A stretch of 64,000 bases of DNA from Udeniomyces pyricola (lineage: Eukaryota > Basidiomycota > Tremellomycetes > Cystofilobasidiales > Mrakiaceae): positions 248,001-312,000 of the forward strand of contig BCIK01000021.1 of the NCBI GenBank assembly GCA_039545295.1, written 5' to 3'. The translations under genes were made by a program, and so were the position numbers. The notes under the pieces are model-generated. The model saw nothing but the letters and a program-made list of their open reading frames with translations. It had not been told where the DNA came from and made no database searches. Shown here one piece after another: positions 12,879-24,814 of this stretch. Every line of letters begins with the position of its first letter. The stretch's first letter is position 1.

Positions 12879-15800
12879 ATGTCCCTCTCACCCCATACCA
12901 TGGAAGATAGCATCAAACTCGCTGGCCTAGGTCTCTCGCATGATGGGCCAGCTACCTCAAGTCGCCAGCTCGTCGATCCCACAGCTGATCGATATCGCAT
13001 CTACACTCACAGCCCAGCTGCGTCTGTCACGAGCAACTTATCCGGCCGCTTTCCTGCTGCCGACTCGGTCTCCAAGGTCGACATACAGGAGGCCTGTCGA
13101 GGAGAAGCCATGGCCGACGAACGTTCCTACCACACAGCTTCTTCGTCACCTGCTCTTCCCGCTGGTCGGGCTACCCGCTTTTCGCCTCGCATCGAGCACG
13201 CCCTGGTTTCCGATGAGCCACACGAGATTGCAACCCAGACCGCATTCACAGGAACATCAGATCAGACCAATCACTGTTTTCCGCTTCACAACTCCCATTC
13301 AGACGGGATAGATTTACGACACCAACAAGCAAATTCGCCTTACCAGCGATATCCATCGTCGTCTCATCATGAGCAAACGCATGCTCCTTCTCAGGCAAGT
13401 GACAGGCCTCATCTCTCTCGTATGCCGAGCTCGTTCGGCAGCGATCTGGAGGACGATAGACGCTCGACCACCACGGCGGGTGATCAGTATGATGAGGACG
13501 TACTGTATGACTGGTCAGATGAGGAGGATCTGGTGGACGCTGAGGCTAAGCTTAAGGCGAGGGCCGGCCTGTTCAGCAAGAAGCAGACGGGTTGGGGATT
13601 CAAGAGGTTCGTTCTCCGATTTCTATGTTAACTCTCCTACTTCCTATCTATGCAAAGTGTGAGCATCGCTAACAATCATTTGAGTCTGGCCGTCTTCTGC
13701 AGAGTCATGATACTACTCTTTTCGACCCTCATCGGTTCGTTGCTTCTTGCTGGACTTCTTATCGTTGCTCCGCTCTTGGTCCATCACTATTACGAAGCAC
13801 CTCACCCAACAGAGCACCGACGCTTCGTTTCGGAGAATGTAGAGGCATGTGCGTAGTGCATTACCGTGTCGAAGTTGCGTCTGTATCTCACGCTCGTGGG
13901 CTCGAACTGACGAACCAGTTGCTGTGCTGTCATCCAGGGATGTACTTGACAGCGTTTCTTGTGCCCTTTTCCTGGTTTCTCGCGTGTGTCGTCGACGCTG
14001 CACCGATTGTGGTCTCGTGGGGAGTCCTCGTTGCCTGGGGCGAGATCTCGGAAGGGTTCAAGCACGGTATTGAGGTTTTTGGCGTCATCAAGGGCTGGAT
14101 CAAACCGAGTATGTTTGCCTTGCCGCTCAATGTTCTTGGCAAAGACCTTCTGATAACTAATGAAGTCTAAATTTGTCAAACCTCTTCGGCCGGATAGTCC
14201 TCTACGCTGCGGCAATATGGGGGAGCTGGGCCATCGTATTCGGTCCCATATACGATCTTCACACGAGAGGTCCCATCGGGTCTCGTGCAGTGTACACCGA
14301 TCTAGTGGCGAACATCGTGGAACTATTTTTCTTTCTGGTGCATATCATGAAGCATCGAATGTATCATGTGGTTGCAAATTCGTTTGTTGATCGACCTGGA
14401 GCTAATAGGTACACCTCGGTTTCTTTTTGCTCGGCTCGTCCGCAGATGCTCATATATTGCCTCGAGAAGATCCTGCTTCAACTCATCGCCCTATCCTTTC
14501 ATGGAGTCGCCTATAAGGATCGACTTGACACTCTACAAGTATCGACTCTTATTCCTTCCAGCGCAAACCCAAAGGTTACGCAGCGAGCAACTGATGCGCC
14601 AACTCTCTAACTTTGCTCTGAATTCTGCGCTGTGCAGAAAACGACTGCCGTTCTTGACCAGCTTAATCGTCACCGGCCGAAGAAAGTCCGAGCCTCTGTC
14701 TCCCATGATCATTCATCGACTGCCTACCAACTGGTGGAACCGATCAACTCTTCAACGGGAACTCGATCGGGCAAGCCGTCCCTGTCCTTGTCCTTCGAAT
14801 TCCCCCATGTCACGGCCAGCTCAGACGCTCTCATTCAACCACCTGAGAGAATCAAACGCAAAGGTTTCTGGGCTAGGACTTTTGGCTTGAATCATCCTCG
14901 AGGAAGTCTGCACGTTAGCGAGGTCGGAGGCCCCAAGGGCGATGAGCTTCCCCTGCCTGTTCTCGGCGTTCGACCGACTGTTATCAGGGAGGGAAGCGAA
15001 GCATCCAGCTCGACCAACGCTACCAAGGTCGATCGATTCTATACACCTTCCTCCGGGATTCATACTGACAGATTTCCCGACGACGTTCACGCTGAGGGTC
15101 AGGGCCCATCTCGATCTCGACCGCCATCGAGATCCGCGCACACGATAACATCTACTCATGCCAAGAAGCTCGCTAAGAGCGTTGGTAAAGTTGTGATGCA
15201 CGACGCGAGAAACTTTCGTCGTGTGGTCGAAAAGAAGGGGATGGAAGACGATGTGGAGTGCGAAGAGGAAGAGGAGGCGCTTGGGTTTGGCGTCGGAAGT
15301 GCACATGCGGCCAAGGTCAGAGAGAAATATTTTTTTTCTTTGCTCTTTTCCGTTGTTGTTCTTGTCTACAGTGAAAGGAGCTCAGACAATCTGACGAAGC
15401 TTGTCATGCACTACATTTTGAAGAGGCTTGCCAGGTCGATCTATATGAGCTACAAGCAGTCAAATCGCACGTTGAATTCTATTTTTCGCACGACCGTCTC
15501 CTGGTGATCTTACTTTGGCGTCCAGCTGACATCTATACAAGGTCCCTTTGTGCTTACTCAGAGGGCGCAAAGAGATCGTATTTGATCCCCGAGGACTTTC
15601 ATCCTGCTTTCGCGACGGTCAAAGAGGCCGAGGAGGCGTTCAAGGTCTGTTTGAATGATTCGCGGGCGAGATGTATATTCCATATTGGCGTCTTGTCCGT
15701 GGTAGAAGTACGCTGAGCATCTGTTTCCTGAGATATCAATTACTCAGGTCTTTGACAAGGTACGACATCCTCGTTGACCACAAGATCGACAAGGTACCAG

Positions 15801-17844
15801 ACAGAATGTTACTCACACACCTCCCGTTCTCCGTTTGTCATGACTTTCAGGATGGCAATGGGGATATCTCCAAGTCCGTATATGAGCTGGTTCTCTGTCT
15901 CGCCCGTTGGAGTGGGAGATCAGCCCAATCGACTCTTTGGTAGCAGGCTGTCTAATGTGGTCGTATATCTGTTTTGTGTTCGAAAACAGGTCGGAGATCA
16001 AAACTGTCGTGCTCGCGACCTATCAAGACCGTCGAATCCTGGCTAAATCCATGCAGTGCGTACTAAACCAGGCATTGTCGGTCACATGCGAACGTATGCA
16101 CCTTGCTGGAAGATAAGTTGACGAGTTAGAGCTTGCTGGGAACGTGATACAGGGATATCAGCCATGCGGTGGGCTCGCTCGATGGCGTCTTGCTGGCGAT
16201 TGGAGCTATCATCTTGTTTTTCAGTGCGTATGGAATGATCTTCATCGGCTCCCGGTAACTGGGCTGATACATCTCTGTGACTTTCCATGGTCTAAACACA
16301 GTTGCTCTCAGCATCTTTGGTGTCAATATCGGATCTCAAATCACATGTCAGTTTATGGGCCGGGGCCAATGCACAAATTCCGTTTATTATATTCTTTCTC
16401 CTCAATTTCCGCTCAAAACTTCTCATCTCTACCGTGATTGACGACTATTTCCATCACGCACAGCGCTCTACACGATCCTTCTCGGTCTGTCTTTCATCTT
16501 CAAGTCGGCCGCCTCCAACGCGTTTGACTCCATCATCTTCCTCTTTGTCACGCACCCGATGGATACCGGTGATCGCGTCTTTATCGGCAACGAAAATCTG
16601 GTCGTCAAGGTTAGCTTCAACTGGCTCGGATTTAGCCTCGTTCATGAGAGATGTCGCATACCGGCATGCTAATCAGAGGCGTCTACACCCCCCAGAAAAT
16701 GGGCATCTTTTCGACCAACTTTGTGCGTGCGGATGGGGTCGAAGCGTTCTATTACAATAGCGTTCTTTCGGCTAAAAGCTTGACGAACGGTAACTAGTGA
16801 TCTGCTACCGATGCATGATGTCATTGACACATGATGAGTAAAGGTTCTCACATCGTAACGCCTCTAATTGGTTCCCTTATTTTCCCCTTGCGAATCTTTC
16901 TTGGCAGTTCGACGCAGTGGGTTCGTCTGGCCCTGTACCCTCTGGTCTGGTGTTGTCTGAATATGTCTACCTTCATCTGCTCACACTTCATGTCCTATCC
17001 GACCCCTCATCGAGCAGACCCATGGCAGAATCTGTGGTGCTCTCAGTTGCGTTCCATACGCCTACCGAAAAGCTCGAGCAGCTCGAGAAAGCACTCAATT
17101 CATGGCTCTCGACCGAGGAAACCCGCGACTTAGGAGCTTCTACCGCGGTTGTATGGCAGCAGATGGACTTTCAAAACTGTATTGGAGTGACCGTTGGGAT
17201 TCCGCATAAAGTGAGGTCCTCAACGGATGTATAGTACGATGAGCTAACTGTGAGGATGGCGGACTTATCTTTTCTTTCTGGTTGGTTTGTCCTACTTGCA
17301 AGTCAAACTGGCACGACTGGGGCGCGAGATGGGCCAGGAGAACCAAGGTGAGCTTCGGCCACCTGAGAGCAGGGCCTCAAGAATGATAGACTAGGAGCGA
17401 CGGAGACGAAAAATTAATCACTGATTAAGTACTTCTTTCTCCCTCGCCGCATTCAAAGATGCACGCTGCTTGTCTCTTTTACATGAAGCAGCTCGGCATT
17501 ACTTGCTGCAACTCACCTCAGCCTGTTTCTTTTGAAAGTCCTATGGTGGGTGCTGTAGTGTATTATGTCAGTGGCCAACCTATCCTGAGCAGGTTCCCTC
17601 TATTTCGTTGTGTGAACAGATCTCCGAACACAAGACTCCCGTGGCATCCTCACTCGCCACCCTCATGCGTCCCCCTTACTTGACATCTTCTCCGTCCCAT
17701 TCTAGGTCTCCTTGGGAACATCCGCCTGTATCGCCCTCGACGAAACAATCAATATCGAGGAAGCCGACCCTTGGGTTCCTTCCGCCTGCCATAGTTCGTG
17801 CCATGATCAATTTTTATTTCGCTTTGGTTCGTCATGTCCGCTGA
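12879..17844 (+). CDS. Mechanosensitive channel A, fungal MscS family with EF-hand (Msy1/Msy2-like)
   Basis: Twenty exons are proposed: 12879-13606, 13703-13848, 13938-14108, 14198-14337, 14446-14538, 14638-15315, 15424-15458, 15542-15644, 15748-15759, 15851-15873, 15990-16055, 16153-16223, 16302-16346, 16464-16609, 16696-16789, 16908-16920, 17018-17210, 17303-17347, 17459-17545 and 17620-17844 (about 1037 residues). Order: disordered N-terminus ending in DVLYDWSDEEDL; several membrane helices (residues 244-430); variable cytosolic loop; canonical EF-hand loop D701-E712 (DKDGNGDISKSE); MscS pore helix and beta domain (HPMDTGDRVFIGNE). Fission-yeast relatives act in ER or vacuolar membranes in hypo-osmotic calcium control. 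The frame is intact, so I do not call a pseudogene, although the 12- and 23-nt exons split the EF-hand loop and the last two exons are less certain. It is a paralogue of the gene at 37842-44088. Confidence 0.85.
16464..16609 (+). repeat. 146-nt near-identical exon shared with channel B (copy A)
   Basis: This whole exon of channel A encodes the pore-lining helix and the start of the MscS beta domain. Read against the reverse complement of 39536-39681 it matches base for base over the first 133 nt. It then differs only at AAT CTG versus AAC TTG and at the last base (AAG versus AAA). Identity stops at the exon edges. The two copies form an inverted repeat about 23 kb apart. Confidence 0.93.
16908..16920 (+). 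other. 13-nt microexon in channel A
   Basis: The exon TTCGACGCAGTGG lies between TTGGCAG and GTTCGT. It completes a split codon on each side and supplies V-R-R-S-G, leading into PMAESVV. The paralogue has the same 13-nt exon at 39144-39156. Without it the reading frame shifts, because 13 is not a multiple of three. Confidence 0.85.
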
Positions 17845-18862
17845 CCTGGACCGATATACGGTGCATATCTCTATGGTATCGGATAGGAGCGAGGCCTCAC
17901 CTCACATGTTCGCAAGAGAAAAGTCAAACGATCCAACCATCAGCTTATGATGGGCGCGAGCGAAGGTGGTGGTGGAGATTGATGATTGGGCATAAGTTCC
18001 CCCCCCCCCCTTTCCCCACAGTACTTTGTTTGATATGATCAGTCGATTTTCTTGGTTTTGTCCTTTCTCTCTTGTCAGCATCTCAGATGGTTCCACTGGT
18101 GTAATTTTTTTTGGATGGCATGACGATCACTCTTGTAGATGGATGGGATATCAGATCGGGCGGCCAGTATCACGCCGTCCGCGCGATGACCATATTTAGT
18201 ACTAGGACCATATTCAATACAGCTAGCTAGGCAGGTATGTGATTCACTGGTCTTTGATCGAGTCATTCAACCTTGCTCAAACGATGAAGTGATTTCTTCC
18301 CGAAAAAAAAAAAGAAAGGAAGAAGAGAAGAAACAAAGAACAAGATCGATTCCAATCTAGAAGATACATGGGAATGGAGATGATGGATATCTAAAGTCGT
18401 GAGCAAGTTGCCTTCCCCCTCCCCTTCTTTTTCGGGCCCGTTTTGTACAACTCTGTGGATGTCCGAAAAGCAGGAAAGAAGGGAAAGGAGAAAGAGAAGG
18501 GGGGGGGGGAGAGAAAGAGAGAGATAGGGGCGATTGAAGGATCAGGAGGAAATAAACCAAAGGGAAAAAATGCAGACAAACAAAGAAGAAATGAAAACGA
18601 AAAAAATGGACTTGAAAAGTAAAAAAAAGGAGAGGGGCAACAATTATAAAAATAAAAAAGAACAAAAAAAAATCCTAAAAAAAACCGCAACAAAAAAACA
18701 GACCCTCATGACCGAAACTGATCCTTCACCCACGTTTCCTCATCTTCCTCCCCCTTTCTTCCCTTTCTTCTCTCTCTTCTCCAACTTTTTCCTTCCCATG
18801 CCGTGCCGGCGGTCCCTGACGACGACGTCCTTCCAGCCCCCCCCCCCCCCCGCCAGCTGATC
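17845..18862. other. Convergent 3' spacer, low complexity
   Basis: This spacer lies between the channel A stop and the MFS stop on the opposite strand. It holds a C-tract near 17999-18011, an A-tract near 18304, an AG-rich block (18480-18540), an A-rich block (18590-18700) and another C-tract near 18838-18851. The open frames in it are low-complexity artefacts. I see no gene. Confidence 0.6.
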
Positions 18863-21800
18863 TCACGGTACGGTCGGCGGAGGCAGCTTGACGTCTTCCG
18901 TCCCGAGTTCGCCACGTTCGGCGTCGTCTAGAGCGGCTGTCCGACGTCGACGACGGAACGAGTGGTTTGGGTCGCGCCATTGTTTGCCCTATCAGAAGAG
19001 GGACATGGATTCGGAGAAGGAGATGAAATAAAGGGGGGGGGGAGGTTAGTTTCGGGGAGGGTCGAGGCAGGTAAGATACGGTTGGTTGGGCTCGCTTTTC
19101 GGTTGGCAATGAGATGCCACAAGGGGGAGGGAGGAGGGAGAACATAACGAACCTTCCAACCCAACAAGACGAATGTCACCGAGGCGATTGCGAGAAGACC
19201 CGTGAAGATGGTGTACAACCCGCCATCACCAATACCATTCTGAGAAGACCACAAAACCAAAAAAAAAAAAAGAAAAAGAAAAAGAACACAGGCGAATGAC
19301 GATAAGATCGGATAGGTGAATGACGATAGGATTGGATAGGTGAAGAACGAAGCGAGTAGGTAACAAGTAGATGGAGATGGATGATGGGGGTGTTGAGAGA
19401 AGACGGATGAGAAAAAGGGAAAGCACGTTAATTATTAGAACTGATATGAGGAGAAAGGGTGAGTTCGTTCAACGCAGGTTGGAAGAGAGAAAGTACGTAC
19501 TCGGATCGGGAGTGCGACTTCGGACATGGTGAAGGCAAAGAGACCTGGTTGTTCCAACAGAGCAAGAATCAGAACGGTCAGACAAAAGAGAAGCAAGGGA
19601 AGGAATAATCGGTGGTCAGTATGTTCGCTTCTTCCTTTTTTTTCGTTTCGTCAGAGACATGAAGTCACTGCGACTTGTCTGGTGAGTCTTCCCATAGAAC
19701 GATGCCGCTTACCTCTGAAGAACGAATTGCATGCGATGGCCGAACTAGCTCTCCCGACGTTGGAGTCCATCAAGTACGCCAACACGCACGAATAACATAC
19801 CATCAACGAGAACCCGCCAAAGAAGAGGGCGACGATGGGACCGGCGATGTTGGTCCGTTCTTGGGCAGTCCATGCGTACACGAGGAAACTTCCAACCATG
19901 ACCGGCATCGCTGGGTACATGGATCGGAGACGGTGCTGTCAATAAACAACATATAAAAAAAGAAAACAGCGTGGAACCCAACCATGAATGGATGAAGATC
20001 ATAGAAGGAATGAGAATGCGACGAGTCAGTTTGTTGAAACTCACATGTGCACGAAACAGATGGATATGAAAAACAAAGACGAAAGCTTTCGTTTCAGAAC
20101 AACGTACCTCTGGTTCAGAGACGCCTCCATTGGCTCTTTTCATTCTCGCCCGGACGATATCACTATATTTGCCCCCGAGGATTGAGCCGAGGATGTTACC
20201 ACCTAGAGCAAAAGACGAGACACACCCATCATAGCAAGAGAAAAAAAAATCAGCAACGTAACACGTAAAGGGGGGGCAAAGGGATAAAAAAAAAAAAGGG
20301 GGGGGGGGCCTTACCTCCAAACGCCAAAAGCACACATCCAACTTTCAATGCTCCAAAGTTATAAGGTGCTTCTGCAAACGTGACGGCAGCCGTGAACGCG
20401 ACGGTGTACTGAGCCGCAAAGATGAGGCCCGACGAGACGATGGCGAGAAAATTGACGAGGTTCTTGAGGATCCCCACGGCAGGTGGGATTGGGTTGACAT
20501 CTCGAATGGAGACTTTGAACTCATGAACGGCTTCGTCGCCGTTGTCGGTGTTGTTCTTTGGGGATTGGCGACTGCCGACGATCCACCATTTCCTTCGACC
20601 CAACTTCTCTCCCGGTTGCTTCTCGACTTGCACTTCGACCTGTCGGATTGACTTTTCCCCTTCTCTCTCCATCGTCCCGGTCGCCTCGACGGAGGAGTAT
20701 CCTTCGGGCGAAGCCGGCCTCGTCGGCATAGGGGTAGGGTCCGACGATTTGAGGCCTTTGAGACGTTTCTTTTCGGCTTTCGAGGACTTGTCAGCGAGGG
20801 CGGCAGCGACGGACTTTTTGAGCGCTAATTGATAGGCGAGAGATCGCTCGCGTCGCCAGGTGTCGGGGAAGAAAACAAAGGAAATCTGAGGGTGCAAGAA
20901 AGAATGAAGAAGAGTTGGTTTGGTAAACATAGAAAAAGAAACAGCGAAGGTAATGGTTTTTGAGATGGGTAAGCTGAGATCAAGTCCGTAAAAAAATAAA
21001 TTCAAGCAGACATTGGGCCGTTCGAGAAAGATCGATGAAAAAGAAGCTCTTACCAGGGAAACTCCACCGAGCGCCTGCAGAATAAACCCACAAACGAAAC
21101 GTTAGAAGATCAAATTCAATCCATAGAGGTGTTTTTTTTTTTTTTTTTTTTGGGGGGGGGGGGAAGAGAAAAGGGTCAGCACGAACGTGAGCAAACTATC
21201 TTGAACGGTCTTCTTGTCGGAAGAGCACATTAAAAAAAAAGTGACTGACAGCCAACAAGACAAACGTCCATCTCCAAGACGCGGCCTGAGTGATAGCTCC
21301 TCCTATCAGAGGTCCGAGCGACGGTCCAATCAACGGCATCGAATAGTAAATTCCAGCCATCTGTCCTCGTTTCTCAGGCTCGTAAATATCGGCCAGCTGA
21401 GGGAAAGAGCAATCGGACACGCCAAAAAAAAAATAAAAAATGGAATGGAGGTAGGAATACAAGAAAAGTAAAAGGAGGACAGATACGTAAGCAAGGAAGT
21501 TGGGCCAAGACAAGATTTTCCAGATCCCTCTTGTTGTTTTGTTCTTGTTCTTCTTTTTGTTTGAGAGTTTTTTGAGGGAGGAGAGAGGGAGGTTTGGGTC
21601 GACGTACCGTTCCGGCTCCGACTGCCATGACGGCCGCGCTTCCAAACGCCTGGATCATTCGCATCCCGATCAAGACGGGCATCGTTTGGGCCTGAGAAGC
21701 TACGACGGTACCAATAATGAAGATCTGTTCAAGAAAAAAAAAACAAGAAGAAAAAAAAAACAAGAAGAAGAAACGCAAACACACACACACACAAGAAAGA

Positions 21801-23252
21801 CAGGGTCAGAAGACGAAGCAAGTTTTTAGGAAAGTCAGTCGTGGTTGAATTCATGGTTGGTTTTTTTTTTCTCTCTTTCGGAAACCCGGGTAGGTAGATG
21901 GATAAATTTGGCCGAAACAGGACGAGAGAAATCTTACCGAGTAACTCGTGAGGTAAACAGGTTTCCGACCGTAACTGCAGCAAGGAGGGACGAAGCACGG
22001 GGATTAACAAGGTTTCTCTTGTCAGTTGAGATTCTCGGATGGGGATGAGTCCGCGAGCAGGTACGTTGAAGAAGAAAAAAGAAGGGAACCCGTCGATCGA
22101 TAGAGTTTGTGAAGGGTGTATATATGTTTAAACTTACACTTCAGCGATTGCCGTCCAAAAGATTCTATCCATCAACAACCCATCAACGAAAACAATATGA
22201 AAAAAAGAAAGAAAAAAGGGAAGAACAAAAAAAGAATGGAAAGCGTGGTTTAGGCATCTCGAATCTTCCTGGACAGGCTGAGCGTCACGTCACTTTTGTT
22301 TCTTCTTCTTCTTTTTTTTTTCGATTGGGAAAACTCAAAGACGTACGGCCAACCACCTTGGAAGAGGATGAAGAGCGAGATCGACAGAGCGAGCTCGGCG
22401 TCCGTCGCATGAAGTTGCTGACGGAGTTGATCGAACGCTGGATTGTAGATCGCCTAGAGAAATAAGACAGAGATACAAGGAAGGAAGGAAACGTGATGAC
22501 GATATGATGAGTGACCATTGAAACGGTTTACCAGTCAAGATGATAGGTAAGAAGAATTTTGTAGTGAAAGGGAACAAGAATTGAGATGTGTCAACTTACA
22601 GCACCAATCGTCGGCGTAAGACTACCGAGGCTGACCTTTGATAAGTAAAAAAAAAAAAAAAAAAAAAAACAGAACGAAATCAGAACATGGATGATCGCCA
22701 ACACATATGTTAGTAAATACTCATACTCTTAGTTTATGATATGGGGTATAAAACACCACATACCATGATGAGAATGAACGTCTTCTTCTGATCACTCCAC
22801 AACCTCGGGTCGTTCTCTACGGCTGAATGCTCGATATCGACCAGAGTGACGGCCGAAGCGGCCGAGGATGGAAGGGCAGGGATCGATGGTGATGATGATG
22901 GTAAGGGTGCTGCTGCTGCTTGATTTGATCTCGATGGTGCTACTGCTGCTGCTGTTGAAGGCGTAGTCGTGGTAGAAGCCGGATGGGATGATGATGACGT
23001 CGAGGGCGATTCCAAGTCTAACGTGAAATGAGCGTGATGCTGTGTATGAGGATGAGGAGGACTCGAAGACGACGAGGATTTGGAGATGTGAGTAGAGTGG
23101 GGGAGATGATGCGGAGTCATAGTGGCAAGGGGCGTAACGATGGGATCAATAGGAGAGGCAGAGGAGGAGGAGGAATAGGATTTGGAAGTTGCCGGAGGTG
23201 GAGGAGACATTGCCGTCGAGTCGGAGTCGGCTTGATTGGCAGGGCTCTGCAT
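18863..23252 (-). CDS. Major facilitator superfamily transporter, DHA1-type drug:H+ antiporter
   Basis: About 14 exons build a protein of roughly 720 residues. It starts at 23252 with a 150-residue Ser-rich cytosolic tail. The first membrane stretch follows (KKTFILIM, then VSLGSLTPTIGA). Motif A appears as EVYGRKPVYLTSYS, next to RMIQAFGSAAVMAVGAG. A TM5 stretch carries the antiporter-type GPSLGPLIGGAI, followed by WRWTF. A charged central loop of about 110 residues separates the two six-helix halves. The last exon (18988-18863) encodes GKQWRDPNHSF and ends in a TGA at 18863. One exon is 21 nt (21054-21074, ALGGVSL). DHA1 carriers sit in the plasma membrane and export drugs, organic acids or polyamines; the substrate here is unknown. 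The family call is firm, the Qdr/Dtr-like placement tentative, and a few inner exon edges are approximate. Confidence 0.87.
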
Positions 23253-24814
23253 GGTCGATGGGATGATCCACCTGCAAGGCGTATGTATGGGGTGGTGAAA
23301 GAGGTTATCGGTCGGGTGACCAGGTGGAAAGGCGTGAGAGAAGGAGAGTGGGTGTAATAAGGTGTGCTAGCGAGGGTAAAGTACGTGCGAAAGAGGCGTG
23401 GTCAGATTCTGACTCAGAGGCAAGCGTAGGGGGCAGGGGGGAGGGGGGGGGGGAAAGGGCAGAGTGTGAGCGGGTGAGCAGCAGCAGCGAGTACTGTAAT
23501 AGTCGTCAGACGCGAGTGGAGAACCGCTCGAAATGGTGATTCCGGAGGAATCCCACACCGGCGTTGGCCGTCGTCCAAACCGCTTGCCCGCACAAGTCTA
23601 AAATGCCGACAGCTTCATCGGCGCTCTCAGCCGATCATCGACCGATCTCTCTCTCTCTTCTAAATATATCTCCTTACTATTATATTCTCTTTCTATAACA
23701 TATCTTCTCTTGTCAACTCAAACGTTCAACTCGCCCACGTCCTACACAGCTCAACGCCGCCTATATATCGATTGTTTATGTAGCCTTCCTGTGAGTTGCA
23801 GCCTGAACTGCACGTACTCCGGCTCCGGCCGTCCATATGTTCATTCGCCCGTCGCGTCCGACCGTATATATAACCGGCAATAACGCGCGACAATCGCCCC
23901 GCCCGTCCGGATGGATCGAGGATCAGTCACATAAAAATGAAAATAAAACAGCTGACCTTTCTGGATCCCTCCCTCCCCTCCCCCCTTTTGCTTCGACTCG
24001 CCCGACCTTTCCGGACGAATCGATCGACAACCTCCGACGGGTTTCGACGGCTATCGTCGCTTCAGAGTGATACGTACTGTTTCCTAAGCAGCTAGTCATG
24101 AATGACCGGCCATATACATATAGCGAAATCACGAGCTCCTACATTGTAGTCTAGCACATGTACATCTAGTATAAAACCTTACTACTCAAATGCAACTTCA
24201 ACGTAACTCGTGCAAATCGCCGGGTTAATGCATCATCATGCAGCATGCGGCGCGCGTGCGGGGACTTATTGCACATGGATAACCACGTCCGTGCGTTGAG
24301 TTTGCAAGAAGATCGAATTGAGGAGAAAAAAAGAAGAAGGAGAAGAGGGAAAACATAGAAGGTGGAGAAAAGCGAAAAAAAAAGATAAGATAAGAAATCA
24401 AACAAAAGGAACGAGGAAACAAGAGTTTAGGAAAGAATATAGATGAGAAAAGAAAAGCGAAGGTGGAACAAAAAGAAGAAGAGTTCGAAGAGGGAGATGG
24501 ATGGATCGAATGGATCGTATATTCGGGGAGGAGGGGGGTTGTTTTTCGTTTTTGGGTGTTTAAAGCGAAGGATCGAAGGAGGGATATGGGTGAGTAGTGG
24601 TGGTGATGGTGGTCATTACGGAGAAAACAGGGGAGAGGGGGGGGGGGAATGCAAGCGGGAGAGGAGAGAGAGCGAGAAAAGGATGCAAGGCAGCAATGCG
24701 AGTTTTTTTGGGAAGGGAAAGGGAAGAGATGAGAGAAAAGTAGGGACGAGGAAAGGGAGGAATTAAAAGCAAGCAGGAAAAACGTGGTAGAAAAACAGAT
24801 AGGTGACCTCATCT
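23253..24814. other. Promoter of the MFS gene and 3' region of eIF4G
   Basis: No gene is supported. The part next to 23252 is the MFS upstream region, GA/CT-rich with a G-run near 23443. The part from about 24290 is A/G-rich on the + strand and lies just 3' of the eIF4G stop, so it probably includes that gene's 3' untranslated region. Frames in it, such as 24225-24812 (-), are low-complexity. Confidence 0.5.

Noticed and set aside
12879..17844. Channel A as a pseudogene
   Set aside because: Early joins seemed to shift frame near 15460-15560, but donor 15459 with acceptor 15541 keeps the frame (adding eight residues), and all key motifs remain. Only the last two exons are unsure.
18357..18860. 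Small frames in the convergent spacer
   Set aside because: They consist of Phe/Pro/Ser or Lys/Glu runs caused by C, A and AG tracts, with no conserved segment.
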